Notes: generated from the sequence alone by a model not told the origin. A stretch of DNA of 64,000 bases from Aquitalea magnusonii (GCF_003202035.1 NZ_QJKC01000005.1:186001-250000); one strand, 5' to 3'. Counted from the first letter of the stretch, positions 9,901 through 18,719 are shown. Numbers and translations: made by a program.

Positions 9901-10380
9901 ATGAGTTTTCTGACCACCGATCTGTGCGATGCCAACGAAGGCCGTGTGCGCGTGCTGGAGCCGCTGTTCCAGCGCTATGGCAATCACCAGCGTTTTTATG
10001 GGCAGATCGTCACCCTCAAACTGTTTGAAGACAACACCCTGGTCCGGGAAACCCTGGCGCAGGATGGCCATGGCAAGGTGCTGGTGGTGGATGGCGGCGG
10101 TTCGCTGCGCTGTGCCCTGCTGGGCGACCAGATCGGCGATCTGGCGGTGGCCAATCACTGGGATGGCGTGGTGATCTACGGCTGCATCCGCGATTCGGTG
10201 GCGCTCAACCAGCTGCCGCTGGGCATCCGTGCGCTGAATACCCACCCGCTCAAATCGGTAAAGCGCGGCGAAGGCCAGCGTGACCTGGCGGTGACCTTTG
10301 CTGGCGTCACCTTTGTGCCGGGCGAATGGCTGTATGCCGATGAAGACGGTGTGATCGTGTCCGCCACACCCTTGTTGTAA
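9901..10380 (+). CDS. RraA-like family protein (RNase E regulator / HMG aldolase fold)
   Basis: This 159-residue protein starts at ATG 9901 behind AAGGAGAAAGAGC. It opens with [17 protein letters not shown], and has [35 protein letters not shown]-type strands around residues 63-100, matching RraA of E. coli in length and pattern. RraA trimers bind RNase E and inhibit it. Relatives with the same fold are metal-dependent 4-hydroxy-4-methyl-2-oxoglutarate/oxaloacetate aldolases, and the metal-site region (GDQIGDL, CIRDS) is kept here. Sequence alone does not separate the two roles. The gene is monocistronic between a terminator and a hairpin. Confidence 0.85.
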   Translation: MSFLTTDLCDANEGRVRVLEPLFQRYGNHQRFYGQIVTLKLFEDNTLVRETLAQDGHGKVLVVDGGGSLRCALLGDQIGDLAVANHWDGVVIYGCIRDSVALNQLPLGIRALNTHPLKSVKRGEGQRDLAVTFAGVTFVPGEWLYADEDGVIVSATPLL

Positions 10381-10390
10381 CCCCAGGCTG

Positions 10391-10414
10391 GCAGCCGTGT
10401 TCAGTCACGGCTGC
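10391..10414. terminator. Convergent-gene hairpin
   Basis: A 9-bp perfect stem (GCAGCCGTG 10391-10399 with CACGGCTGC 10406-10414) lies between the convergent RraA-like and GFA genes, overlapping the last codons of the latter. There is no clear T tract on either strand. Confidence 0.45.
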
Positions 10415-10808
10415 GCGCGTGTACCGGCAAGACCGCTTGCTGCTGTGGCTCGCCCCAGCTGATGTGGTCCTGCCACCAGATATGGAATTCCGGCACCAGC
10501 ACATCCGGCATGTCCAGCGAAGCGGCGGTGAGGTCGATATCGTCCGGATCGGACTCGTGCTGGTAGCTGAGCGTGGCGCCGCAATGCGGGCAAAACCCGC
10601 GCAGGGCGGCGGTGGATGAGTGATAGAACAACGGTTTTTCACCCAGCCACTCCAGCTCGATCAGCCGTACGGTAAACCAGGTGACAAAGGCGGCGCCGCT
10701 GGCCTTGCGGCAGCTGACGCAATGGCAGTGGGTCACGTGAAAGGGCTGGCCATGCACGCGGTAATGCACGGCACCACACAGACAGCCGCCATGCAGAATG
10801 CTGCTCAT
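10401..10808 (-). CDS. GFA/CENP-V family zinc-binding protein
   Basis: This is a 135-residue protein; I place the start at 10808, which has GGGAGCATGAC just upstream, rather than at 10859. It carries the GFA zinc motifs: GGCLCGAVHYRV near the N-terminus, CHCVSCRKASG, and FCPHCGATL in the middle. The family is named for glutathione-dependent formaldehyde-activating enzyme, but most members have no proven activity and are small zinc proteins. It is the only gene between the RraA-like gene and the pan operon terminator. The function is unknown beyond the fold. Confidence 0.88.
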   Translation of the reverse strand: MSSILHGGCLCGAVHYRVHGQPFHVTHCHCVSCRKASGAAFVTWFTVRLIELEWLGEKPLFYHSSTAALRGFCPHCGATLSYQHESDPDDIDLTAASLDMPDVLVPEFHIWWQDHISWGEPQQQAVLPVHARSRD

Positions 10809-10951
10809 GTCATGCTCCCGTCGTGGCTGGCAAACCAGCCGGCCGGACTGGTGCGGCAATTCATTAGAAACTATAGACAGTTATAAACGATGATGCAAAG
10901 CCCGGCCTGCACCCGGCCTTTGGCGCGTGGATGCTGCTGGAACAAGCCATG

Positions 10952-10978
10952 AAAAAAGCGATGCCGCAGCATCGCTTT
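10952..10978 (-). terminator. Intrinsic terminator of the pcnB-panD operon
   Basis: A 10-bp perfect stem (10955-10964 with 10969-10978, loop of 4) is followed on the minus strand by six T residues. It lies just downstream of panD and should end the six-gene operon. Confidence 0.9.
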
Positions 10979-11005
10979 CACCAGATTTGCCTGTGTGGGT
11001 GAGGC

Positions 11006-11386
11006 TCAGGCGGGCTGGGTCGGGGTCTTGTTGTCCAGCGCGGTCATCTGGTTGCGCTCGTCCACGAACACCAGCTTGGGCTGGTGATTGGCCAGCTCGG
11101 CATCTTCGTACTGGGCAAAAGAGGCGATGATCAGCAGATCGCCCGGCGCGGCGCGGCGCGCGGCCGAGCCGTTTACCGAAATCACGCCGGAACCACGCTC
11201 GGCCTTGATGGCATAGGTGGCAAAACGTTCGCCGTTGTTGACGTTCCAGATCTGCACTTCTTCGTATTCGCGAATATCCGCTGCTTCCAGCAGGTTTTCG
11301 TCGATGGCGCAGGAGCCGATGTAATGCAGTTCGGCATGCGTGGTGGTGACACGGTGCAGCTTGGATTTAAGCATGATGCGTTGCAT
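11006..11386 (-). CDS. panD: Aspartate 1-decarboxylase proenzyme
   Basis: This 126-residue pyruvoyl enzyme makes beta-alanine from aspartate for pantothenate synthesis. It shows the self-cleavage site YIGSCAID, with processing between Gly24 and Ser25, and the conserved start [20 protein letters not shown]. Length matches E. coli PanD. It is last in the operon, 24 bp after panC, and is followed by an intrinsic terminator. Confidence 0.98.
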   Translation of the reverse strand: MQRIMLKSKLHRVTTTHAELHYIGSCAIDENLLEAADIREYEEVQIWNVNNGERFATYAIKAERGSGVISVNGSAARRAAPGDLLIIASFAQYEDAELANHQPKLVFVDERNQMTALDNKTPTQPA

Positions 11387-11410
11387 GGTACTGGTCTTTC
11401 CTTGCCCGGC

Positions 11411-12244
11411 TTAGCGGGACACTTCCACATTATCGATCAGACGGGTACGGCCCAGGCGGGCAGCGGCCAGCACCACCAGGCGCTTTTCGCCGGCATGGGC
11501 CACTTCCAGGGTATCGGCCTGGCGTACTTCGACATAATCCACCACCCAGCCTGCCTGCTGCAGGTCGGCACTGGCATTGGCTTCCAGCGTGGCGTAATCG
11601 CTGTCGCCAGCCAGCAGGGCTGCACGCATGGCGGACAGGTTGCGGTACAGGCGTGGGGCTTCGGCACGCTCCTCTGCCGTCAGGTAGCCATTGCGCGAGG
11701 ACAAGGCCAGGCCGTCTGCGGCACGGCCGGTATCCACCGGAATGACTTCCACCGGAATGTTCAGGTCATCGACCATGGCCTTGATCACATGCAGCTGCTG
11801 GAAGTCTTTCTTGCCGAAACAGGCCACATCCGGCTGCACGATATTGAACAGCTTGCTGACCACCGTGGCCACGCCACGGAAATGACCGGGGCGGAAGGCA
11901 CCGCACAGCTCGTCCTGGATATGCGGCGGCTCGACATTGAAATCCTGCTTCACCCGCGGGTACAGCTCTTGCTCGGTGGGGAAGAACAGGGCGTCCACCC
12001 CGGCGGCTTCCAGCTTGGCACAGTCGGATTCAAAGGTGCGCGGATAAGCGTCGAAATCTTCGCCCTGACCAAATTGCAGGCGATTGACAAAAATGCTGAC
12101 CACCACCTTGTCGGCGTGCTGGTGCGCCGCCTCGACCAGAGCCAGATGGCCCTCGTGCAGATTACCCATGGTGGGGACAAAAGCCAGCTTGCCGGCCTGG
12201 CGACGCCATGCTCGCATGGCGGCCACGCTGCGGATGATTTCCAT
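11411..12244 (-). CDS. panC: Pantothenate synthetase
   Basis: This 277-residue ATP-dependent ligase joins pantoate and beta-alanine. It has the nucleotidyltransferase signature [14 protein letters not shown] near residue 25 (the HxGH motif) and the second motif region [12 protein letters not shown]. Standard family length. It lies between panB and panD on the minus strand, with 17 bp from panB, so all three pantothenate genes are co-transcribed. Confidence 0.98.
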   Translation of the reverse strand: MEIIRSVAAMRAWRRQAGKLAFVPTMGNLHEGHLALVEAAHQHADKVVVSIFVNRLQFGQGEDFDAYPRTFESDCAKLEAAGVDALFFPTEQELYPRVKQDFNVEPPHIQDELCGAFRPGHFRGVATVVSKLFNIVQPDVACFGKKDFQQLHVIKAMVDDLNIPVEVIPVDTGRAADGLALSSRNGYLTAEERAEAPRLYRNLSAMRAALLAGDSDYATLEANASADLQQAGWVVDYVEVRQADTLEVAHAGEKRLVVLAAARLGRTRLIDNVEVSR

Positions 12245-12261
12245 TTCCTTACCCTTTTGGC

Positions 12262-13053
12262 TTAGAAGGTGTGCTCGGCAGCGGGGAACGTGCCTGCCTT
12301 GACTGCCTTGACATAGGCTTCGACCGCACCCTGGATGCTGCCTGCCTCATTCATGAAGTTCTTGACGAAGCGGGCTTTCTTGCCCGGATAGACGCCGAGG
12401 ATGTCGTGCAATACCAGTACCTGGCCGCTCACTTCGGCACCGGCACCGATGCCGATGGTGGGTACGTCCACGGCTTCGGTGACGCGGCGGGCCAGATCGG
12501 CCGGCACGCACTCCATCAGCACCAGGCTGGCACCGGCATCGGCCAGTTGGCGGGCATCGTCCAGCAGGCGTTCGGCATCGCTCTCGCTCTTGCCCTGCAC
12601 CCGGTAGCCGCCAAAAGTGTTGACGAACTGCGGGGTGAGGCCGATATGCGAACAGACCGGAATGCCGCGCTCCACCAGGAAACGGGTGGTTTCCGCCATG
12701 AAACGGCCACCTTCCAGCTTCACCATGTGCGCGCCGGCCTGCATCAGGCGGGCGGCATTGGCAAACGCCTGCTGCGGGCTTTCCTGATAGCTGCCGAAAG
12801 GCAGGTCGCTCAGCACCATGGCATCGCCGGCGCCGGCGGCGACACAGCGGGTGTGGTAAACCATTTCTTCCATGGTTACCGGCAGCGTGGAATCGCGGTT
12901 CTGGATCACCATGCCCAGTGAATCACCCACCAGCAGAATCTCCACACCCGCCTGATCGAGGAGGGTGGAAAAGCTTGCGTCATAGCTGGTGAGCATGACG
13001 ATCTTCTGGCCTTCGGCGGCCATCTTCTGCAGGGTGTTGACGGTAATTTTCAT
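12262..13053 (-). CDS. panB: 3-methyl-2-oxobutanoate hydroxymethyltransferase
   Basis: This 263-residue enzyme transfers a hydroxymethyl group from methylene-tetrahydrofolate to ketoisovalerate, the first step to pantothenate. The start at 13053 gives the usual N-terminus [18 protein letters not shown] and has GAGGAAG upstream; the longer frame to 13095 is not supported. Motifs include [24 protein letters not shown] and MVKLEGG. It sits 48 bp downstream of the deoxynucleoside kinase gene in the same operon. Confidence 0.97.
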   Translation of the reverse strand: MKITVNTLQKMAAEGQKIVMLTSYDASFSTLLDQAGVEILLVGDSLGMVIQNRDSTLPVTMEEMVYHTRCVAAGAGDAMVLSDLPFGSYQESPQQAFANAARLMQAGAHMVKLEGGRFMAETTRFLVERGIPVCSHIGLTPQFVNTFGGYRVQGKSESDAERLLDDARQLADAGASLVLMECVPADLARRVTEAVDVPTIGIGAGAEVSGQVLVLHDILGVYPGKKARFVKNFMNEAGSIQGAVEAYVKAVKAGTFPAAEHTF

Positions 13054-13101
13054 ACCTGTACTTCCTCGGTGTGGTCGGGAAATGCAAGGCGTCACTTGTA
13101 T

Positions 13102-13743
13102 TCAGACGCTCTTGTTGAAATAGCTGCGCTGTCCGCGCATCTCGCTGATGCAGCGCAACAATAGCTCGAAATCCTCGTTACCATCAACCAGCTCGAGGTG
13201 GTCGGTATTGACGATGAGCAAGGGGGCTGCTTCGTATTGATGGAAGAACTCGCTGTAAGCGGCATGCACACGCTTCAGATAGCCTTCCGGAAAATCCTGT
13301 TCCAGTTCGCTGGCACGCGCCGCACTGCGATCGAGCAAGACCTGCTCGGAAGCCTGCAGGTAAATCACCAGGTCAGGCACCGGGTATTGCGGCAGCAATT
13401 GCTGCGCCAGGCGCTGATACAGGGCCAGCTCCTGCTCGTCCAGATTGACCCGGGCAAACAGGGCATCTTTCTCGAACAGGAAATCCGACACCACCGGGCT
13501 GGCCAGGCTGTCGCCCAGCAGCATGCCGCGCGCCATGTCGGCACGCTGCATGAGAAAAGTCAGCTGGGTGGCCAGGCCATGCGAGGCCACATTGCGGTAA
13601 AAACGCGGCAGGAAGGGGTTGGATGCCGGGTCTTCCGCCAGCAGTTGCACGCCCCAGTAGCCGGCCAGACGGCGGGCCAGCGCCGACTTGCCGGAGCCGA
13701 TCGGCCCTTCCACCACCACATAGCGCAAATGACTCTGACTCAT
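13102..13743 (-). CDS. Deoxynucleoside kinase (dCK/dGK family)
   Basis: This 213-residue P-loop kinase phosphorylates deoxynucleosides for salvage. It has a Walker A motif (VEGPIGSGKSALARRL) at about residues 12-27, followed by the family's substrate-binding pattern (LFEKDALFARVNLDEQEL) and a lid region with arginines (LDRSAARASELEQ). The start overlaps the folK stop by 4 bp (ATGA). Deoxyadenosine or deoxyguanosine is the usual substrate of bacterial members; I cannot tell which here. It lies between folate and pantothenate genes. Confidence 0.88.
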   Translation of the reverse strand: MSQSHLRYVVVEGPIGSGKSALARRLAGYWGVQLLAEDPASNPFLPRFYRNVASHGLATQLTFLMQRADMARGMLLGDSLASPVVSDFLFEKDALFARVNLDEQELALYQRLAQQLLPQYPVPDLVIYLQASEQVLLDRSAARASELEQDFPEGYLKRVHAAYSEFFHQYEAAPLLIVNTDHLELVDGNEDFELLLRCISEMRGQRSYFNKSV

Positions 13744-14246
13744 GCTTGTCTCCTTGGCTGAGCTGTCGACTCCAGCCGCACCACGCCGGCACTATCCAGT
13801 GCAGCGGCGATGTCGGCGGCCAGGCCGTGTTCCCCCACCTGCTGGCCGGGGGCAATTTCCGCCAACGGTACCATGACAAAGGCCCGCTGGTGCATGCGCG
13901 GATGCGGCAATAGCAGCTGCGGATCGTCCAGCACGGTGTCCTGATACAACAACACATCCAGATCCAGCACCCGCGGCGCATTGCGGAAGCTGCGCTCGCG
14001 GCCGAAACCGGCCTCGATCCGCATCAGCGCATCCAGCAGCTGATAAGGCGTGAGCGTGGTGTCCAGCAGGGCAACGGCATTGATGAAGTCGGGCTGGTCG
14101 AGATACCCCACCGGCGTGGTGAGGTAGAGCGAGGAATGGCTGAGCAGCTGGCTGCCGTCAAGAGCAGCAAGGGCCGCGAGTGCGGCCCTGATCTGGTCTG
14201 CCGGTTGCTCCAGGTTGCTGCCCAGAGCGACGTAGGCCAGGCTCAC
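13740..14246 (-). CDS. folK: 6-hydroxymethyl-7,8-dihydropterin pyrophosphokinase
   Basis: This 168-residue folate-pathway enzyme transfers pyrophosphate from ATP to the hydroxymethyl pterin. It shows the start MSLAYVALGSNLEQP and the signature RVLDLDVLLYQDTVLDDPQLLLPHPRMHQRAFVMVPL region (DLD and HPR motifs), with FGRERSFRNAPRVLDLD in front. It overlaps pcnB at its start and the kinase gene at its end by 4 bp each, so translation is coupled. Confidence 0.96.
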   Translation of the reverse strand: MSLAYVALGSNLEQPADQIRAALAALAALDGSQLLSHSSLYLTTPVGYLDQPDFINAVALLDTTLTPYQLLDALMRIEAGFGRERSFRNAPRVLDLDVLLYQDTVLDDPQLLLPHPRMHQRAFVMVPLAEIAPGQQVGEHGLAADIAAALDSAGVVRLESTAQPRRQA

Positions 14247-15607
14247 GCGGCCTCTCCCCCTCCGCCGGCCTGATCGGTGCGGCGACGGCCGGATGGACGG
14301 CGGCGACGGCGTTTTTTCGCCGGTTCTTCTTCACCGCTGTTCTTGGCTTCATTGATCAGTGCCTCACGCTCGGCCTGATCGCCACGCTGGAAGGCTTCCC
14401 ACCACTCCACCAGGCTCAGCGGCAGTTCGCCCGCCTCGGCACGCAAGGCCATGAAATCGAAAGCGGCACGGAAACGCGGCTGTTCGAGGAAACGGTAAGG
14501 ACGGGCACCGCTGCGGCTGTCGAAGCGGGCCTGCAGCGTCCAGATTTCGCGCATGGTCACGCTGAAGCGGCGCGGAATGGCAAAATCGTTGTCCTGTTCG
14601 TTTTCCACATCGGAAATGGCCAGCTGCAAGGCCGGCAAGGGCTTCTCGCCGGCGGCGATATGCTGTTGCCAGTGCTGCTTCACCTGCTGCCACAGCAAGG
14701 TGGCCAGCAGGAAACCAACCGATACCGGCTTGTCGGCACGAATGCGCGCATCGGTGCTTTGCAGCCCCAGTTGCAGGAACAAGTCGTCGCCATCCTCGCC
14801 CATCACCGCATCCAGCAGCGGGAAGACACCACGCGACAAGCCTTCATCGCGCAATTTTTTCAGGCAGGCATAGGCATGGCCGGACATCAGCAGCTTGAGC
14901 ATTTCGTCGAACAGGCGCGCCGGCGGCTCCTTGCGCAACAGATGCGCATGGGCACGAATCGGCTTGCGGGTGTCGTCGTCGATCTCGAACCCCAGCTTGG
15001 CGGCCAGGCGCACCGCGCGCAACATGCGCACCGGATCTTCCTGATAGCGGCGTGCCGGCTGGCCTATCATCACCAGCTTCTTCGCCTTCAGGTCCTTGAC
15101 CCCGTGGTGGTAGTCGATGATGGACTCGTCGGAAGGATCGAAGAACAAGGCATTGACGGTGAAGTCACGGCGATGTGCGTCCTCTTCCTGGCTGCCGAAA
15201 GTATTGTCGGCCATGATGCGGCCCGACTCATTCTGATCATCGATGCCACCGCCACGGAAGGTGGTGACCTCGATGGTTTCCGGCCCCACCATCACATGCA
15301 CGATGCGGAAGCGACGGCCAATGATGCGCGAGCGGCGGAACAGATGATGCACCTGCTCCGGCGTGGCATTGGTGGCGACGTCAAAATCTTTGGGAGAAAC
15401 ATCCAGCAACAGGTCGCGCACGGCTCCCCCCACCACAAAGGCAGAGAAACCGGCTTCCTGCAGTCGGGAAGTCACCTTGAGCGCAGCATTGCTGAGCTGA
15501 TCGCGGCGTACGCCATGCTGGGACAGCGGAATCACGCGTGGTTTGCTACGGCGTTTGCCCATGCCTGACGGCAGCTCCAATACTTTACGGATAAGCTTGC
15601 GGATCAT
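14243..15607 (-). CDS. pcnB: Poly(A) polymerase I
   Basis: This 454-residue class II nucleotidyltransferase adds poly(A) tails that speed RNA decay. It has the head signature GGAVRDLLLDVSPKDFDVATNATPE region (GG and DxD) near residues 60-85, the RRSRIIGRRFRIVHV motif that separates PcnB from CCA transferases, and a strongly basic C-terminal tail (KKRRRRRPSGRRR). The start at 15607 matches the extended N-terminus of PcnB but has no obvious Shine-Dalgarno; Met16 (15562) has GGAG 12 bases upstream and is an alternative. It is the first gene of the pcnB-folK-dNK-panBCD operon. Confidence 0.95.
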   Translation of the reverse strand: MIRKLIRKVLELPSGMGKRRSKPRVIPLSQHGVRRDQLSNAALKVTSRLQEAGFSAFVVGGAVRDLLLDVSPKDFDVATNATPEQVHHLFRRSRIIGRRFRIVHVMVGPETIEVTTFRGGGIDDQNESGRIMADNTFGSQEEDAHRRDFTVNALFFDPSDESIIDYHHGVKDLKAKKLVMIGQPARRYQEDPVRMLRAVRLAAKLGFEIDDDTRKPIRAHAHLLRKEPPARLFDEMLKLLMSGHAYACLKKLRDEGLSRGVFPLLDAVMGEDGDDLFLQLGLQSTDARIRADKPVSVGFLLATLLWQQVKQHWQQHIAAGEKPLPALQLAISDVENEQDNDFAIPRRFSVTMREIWTLQARFDSRSGARPYRFLEQPRFRAAFDFMALRAEAGELPLSLVEWWEAFQRGDQAEREALINEAKNSGEEEPAKKRRRRRPSGRRRTDQAGGGGEAA

Positions 15608-15793
15608 TTAGAGGAATAAGGACGTGGAATGAAGGGATTCGCAAGAAAGGAATTCAAGCGGCAGATTATAGCCTGAATCTTCTGACAAGATACACCGCCA
15701 TGGCCCATTTAATCGTGATGCCGTGATTGCCCGCCGTGTGCAGCCAGCCTAGAATCGCACACCATTGCCGCCAATTTTGTGTGAAGACACCAC

Positions 15794-16531
15794 GTGATTC
15801 CCTTACTCGCCCTGGATATCCAGACCCTGCCCGATGTCGCCGGCATCCGTAGCCTGTATCAGCTGGATGCCGACATCAGCGATGCCGATGTCGTCTATTT
15901 TGCCCTGCAGCGCAGCCGGGCCAGCCGGGCTGATGAATTCATGCCCTATCACCTGCATCGCGTGGTCGCGGTCAATGCCGTGCTGCATAGCCGACAGGAA
16001 GTGCTGCTGCACCAGTCGGCCGCCGGCCAGGACGAAGCCGCCATGCTGCAAGCACTGGCGGCTCTGCTGAATGAACACATGCCGCAGATTGTCAGCTGGC
16101 AGGGTTCCCAGTTGCTGTTGCCGGTCTTGCGCCACCGCGCCATGTTGCACAATGTGGCCTTCCCCGGCGGCCCCACCGGCCTGTTCGGCCAGACGCTGGA
16201 ACTGAGCCGCCTGCTGTGCCAGGGCGCACAGCCCGGCTGTGTGCCGCAGCAGGAAATGGCCGGCCTGTGCGGCCTGCCGCGCATTGCCGAATACGATGCG
16301 CCGCAGTCCTGGGCCGCGGCCAGCGCCGGACAGTTGCCCAGACTGCTGGAGCACAGCGCGCAACGGGCGGCCTGCCATTACCTGATGTGGCTGCGCCTGG
16401 CCGCACTGCAAGGGCAGATCTCTGCCCTCACCCGCAGTCAGCATGAACAAAAACTGGCCTTGCTGCTGAGTCAGGCCGGCGGACACTGGCAGGACTTTCT
16501 GCAACAGTGGCCGGCACACAACAGGGGTTGA
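15794..16531 (+). CDS. PolB-type 3'-5' exonuclease homologue lacking catalytic acids
   Basis: This 245-residue protein starts at GTG 15794. Its overall pattern matches the family of predicted 3'-5' exonucleases related to the PolB proofreading domain: LALDIQTLPDVAGI at the N-terminus, FMPYHLHRVVAV, and IVSWQGSQLLLPVLRHRAML. Active members have FDIETIPD, SWNGxxFDLPVL, a T-D-L-x-D segment and YCETDVLNTYLLYLR. Here the glutamate of DxE is glutamine, the FDLP aspartate is leucine, and the last motif reads AQRAACHYLMWLRL with no aspartate. It is probably enzymatically inactive, yet the frame is intact and has normal codon use. It may be a scaffold or nucleic-acid-binding protein. It is divergent from pcnB. 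Confidence 0.75.
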   Translation: MIPLLALDIQTLPDVAGIRSLYQLDADISDADVVYFALQRSRASRADEFMPYHLHRVVAVNAVLHSRQEVLLHQSAAGQDEAAMLQALAALLNEHMPQIVSWQGSQLLLPVLRHRAMLHNVAFPGGPTGLFGQTLELSRLLCQGAQPGCVPQQEMAGLCGLPRIAEYDAPQSWAAASAGQLPRLLEHSAQRAACHYLMWLRLAALQGQISALTRSQHEQKLALLLSQAGGHWQDFLQQWPAHNRG

Positions 16532-16572
16532 CAGGCCATTTGCTCAGGAATAATCTTTTCCCATGCGCCGAT

Positions 16573-16601
16573 TTGATACAGCTTGCTGGGCGCACTATAA
16601 A
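16573..16601 (+). promoter_or_regulatory. Sigma-70-type promoter
   Basis: TTGATA (16573-16578), a 17-bp spacer and TATAAA (16596-16601) nearly match the consensus. Transcription would begin near 16608. A second weaker candidate lies just upstream (TTGACA at 16528-16533 with AATAAT at 16549-16554, spacer 15). Confidence 0.7.
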
Positions 16602-16606
16602 TGCCA

Positions 16607-16660
16607 GCTAAAGCGTGAGTCGGATAACCCGCTGCGCTCTTCTGGCCGGCGGGTTTTTCT
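16607..16660 (+). ncRNA. Candidate short RNA or attenuated leader ending in a hairpin
   Basis: The transcript predicted from the promoter at 16573-16601 would run into the stem AACCCGC (16626-16632) / GCGGGTT (16649-16655), then TTTCTTTTT. This gives an RNA of about 55 nt. It could be a small RNA, a transcriptional attenuator for the 99-residue gene at 16876, or simply a terminator for the upstream gene with a fortuitous promoter. No family is recognised. Confidence 0.4.
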
Positions 16661-16875
16661 TTTTCCGCTGGTTCACCTTATAGTGCGCTCGCTATGCGAC
16701 ATCGGGCATGTTGCTTGTTTTAAGCTGTTTTGGTTTTACCGTCTCCGGCTGCGGCCGGGACACAGGCGCCGAGTTAATCGACAACTTGCAGGGCGCCCAA
16801 AAATCCTGCTAAAGCGTCGCCTGACGGAGAGTCGGGCACGCAACAGCGCTCACTTAGACCCGATGGAGTTTCACC

Positions 16876-17175
16876 ATGTACGATTGCCTGCAAGATAGCT
16901 GTAGCGACTTTTCCTTTGCCGTATACGATGCCGTGGGAAGAAAACGCCCCCTACAAGGCAGCCTGACTGCCACCCCCCTGTGTGCCGACACCACCCAGCC
17001 GCTGCAAGCCCTGATCGACTTTGCCAGCCAGCTTGGCTATGACAGCCAGCTGGACAACCGGCTGCTGACCATTCATGACGTGGGCCTGATGGATGCACTG
17101 ACCATCAACAGCCGTTTTGGCAAGGAGCTGATCATCAGCTGTGATCTGCGCCGCGAAACACCCGTGCGTTTCTGA
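16876..17175 (+). CDS. Hypothetical protein, 99 residues
   Basis: This small protein has GGAG seven bases before ATG 16876 and no signal peptide or membrane helix. It is mixed alpha/beta in character (LTIHDVGLMDALTI, FGKELIISCDLRR) with three cysteines near the N-terminus (Cys4, Cys9, Cys32). I do not recognise a family. Its codon use resembles its neighbours, it has a clear ribosome site, and it follows an unusually long leader with a promoter and hairpin, all of which argue it is real. The MATE gene follows after 146 bp. Confidence 0.6.
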   Translation: MYDCLQDSCSDFSFAVYDAVGRKRPLQGSLTATPLCADTTQPLQALIDFASQLGYDSQLDNRLLTIHDVGLMDALTINSRFGKELIISCDLRRETPVRF

Positions 17176-17321
17176 AGCAGAACCGGACACATTCCGGTCA
17201 GCCACTGGTCATGACTGAGCCGTAGCCAGTGCGACAGCGGTGTCGCCATTGCACAAGACAGGTCGGGCAGCCGCTCCTTATAATGGAGCGCTTGCCCACC
17301 CCGCCGAATTGACGCACCACC

Positions 17322-18719
17322 ATGTTGCAGCAACTGAAAAGCGCCCCACCCGGTGCCATCAGCAGCGAAGCCCGCCAGATCAGCCGCCTCGCCTTGCCGA
17401 TGATGATTGCCCAGATCGCCCAGGTGGCCACCGGCTTTGTCGATACCGTGATGGCCGGCCGTGTCAGCACCGACGATCTGGCCGCCGTCTCGCTGGGCGC
17501 CAGCATTTTCATTACCGTCTATGTCACGCTGATGGGCGTGGTGACCGCGCTCAATCCGGTACTGTCCCACCAGCTGGGCGCAGGCCAGACCGAGCAGCTG
17601 GGCGAAACCGGCCGCCAGGGCATCTGGTTCGGCCTGTTCGTCGGCCTGCTGGGCGCCGCAGCCATGCTGCTGGCCGAACACCCCTTGCGGCTGTGGCTGC
17701 AATTGCCCACCGATGTCGAAGACAAGGTCATGCTGTTCATCACCGGCACCGCCGTCGGCATGCCGGCGGCCATGATGCACCGCGCCCTGCACGCCTATGC
17801 CTCCAGCCTGAACCGGCCACGCGTCATCATGGTGGTCAGCCTGATTGCGCTGGCGCTGAACATTCCGCTGAATTACGCGCTGATCCACGGCCTGTTCGGC
17901 CTGCCGCGGCTGGGGGGCGCCGGCTGTGGCTGGGCCACCGGCATCGTGTTCTGGTTCAACTGCCTCACCCTGTTTGCCTATATCTGCTGGCACCGCCATT
18001 TCCGCCCCTATGGCCTGACCCGCCAGATGAGCTGGCCGGACTGGAAGCGCTACGGCGCCTTTCTCAAGCTGGGCCTGCCCATCGGCCTGTCCTTTTTTGT
18101 GGAAGTGAGCCTGTTTTCCTTTATCGCCCTGCTGATTGCCAAGCTGGGCATGACGGTGGTGGCCAGCCACCAGTCGGTGCTGAATTTCTCCAGCATCATC
18201 TACATGCTGCCGCAAAGCATCTCCACCGCCCTCACCGTGCGCGTGGGCCAGCGTGCCGGTGCCGGCGATTATCGCGGCGCCCGTTTCGTGGCCGGTGTGG
18301 GCTTGCTGGTCGGGCTGGTCACCGCCTTGTGCACCATGCTGCTGGTGCTGTGGCTGCGCCAGGACATCATGGCGGTTTACTCGCCAGACCCGCGGGTGAT
18401 CGCCATGGGCTCGACCCTGCTGCTGTTCGCTGCGGTATTCCAGCTGACCGATGCCGCCCAGACCATCGCCTCCGGCGCACTGCGCGGCTACAAGCTGACC
18501 ACGGTGCCGATGATCATTCACATCACCGCCTTCTGGGGCATCGGGCTGGGCCTGGGCATCACGCTGGGGCTGACCGACTGGCTGGTGCCGCCGATGGGCA
18601 TCTACGGCTTCTGGCTGGCACTGGTCTTCAGCCTCAGCATTGCCGCCCTGCTGCTGGTCAGCTATCTGGCGCGTGAGAGCCACCGCCGCCTGCACCGTCA
18701 AACCCCACAAGAAAGCTGA
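17322..18719 (+). CDS. MATE-family multidrug efflux pump (NorM type)
   Basis: This 465-residue inner-membrane antiporter has 12 predicted helices in two similar halves. The first helix carries LALPMMIAQIAQVATGFVDTVMAGRVS, the usual MATE opening, and the second half repeats the pattern (LKLGLPIGLSFFVEVSLFSF). NorM members export cationic drugs in exchange for Na+ or H+. It ends 2 bp before murB, so the two are probably co-transcribed. The substrate cannot be predicted. Confidence 0.93.
   Translation: MLQQLKSAPPGAISSEARQISRLALPMMIAQIAQVATGFVDTVMAGRVSTDDLAAVSLGASIFITVYVTLMGVVTALNPVLSHQLGAGQTEQLGETGRQGIWFGLFVGLLGAAAMLLAEHPLRLWLQLPTDVEDKVMLFITGTAVGMPAAMMHRALHAYASSLNRPRVIMVVSLIALALNIPLNYALIHGLFGLPRLGGAGCGWATGIVFWFNCLTLFAYICWHRHFRPYGLTRQMSWPDWKRYGAFLKLGLPIGLSFFVEVSLFSFIALLIAKLGMTVVASHQSVLNFSSIIYMLPQSISTALTVRVGQRAGAGDYRGARFVAGVGLLVGLVTALCTMLLVLWLRQDIMAVYSPDPRVIAMGSTLLLFAAVFQLTDAAQTIASGALRGYKLTTVPMIIHITAFWGIGLGLGITLGLTDWLVPPMGIYGFWLALVFSLSIAALLLVSYLARESHRRLHRQTPQES

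Larger units (their letters stand above)
16532..16875 (+). other. Intergenic leader with duplicated motif upstream of the 99-residue gene
   Basis: This 344-bp stretch carries no convincing gene. It holds a good promoter (16573-16601), a hairpin with a T tract about 25 bases after it, and a second copy of GCTAAAGCGT (16607-16616 and 16808-16817). Both copies are followed by GAGTCGG (16617 and 16829). Possible stem-forming segments at 16761-16800 (CAGGCGCC, GGGCGCCC) suggest a structured leader. It matches no riboswitch class I can recall. Confidence 0.5.

Noticed and set aside
16607-16640. Sigma-28 (flagellar) promoter from TAAAGCGT and GTCGGATAA
   Set aside because: The spacing between the two parts is about 2 bases instead of 11, and no flagellar gene is near.
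16740-16875. Possible known riboswitch (glycine, c-di-GMP or fluoride class) before the 99-residue gene
   Set aside because: GGAGAG and paired GGCGCC segments are suggestive, but the conserved cores of these classes are absent. I kept only a neutral structured-leader note.
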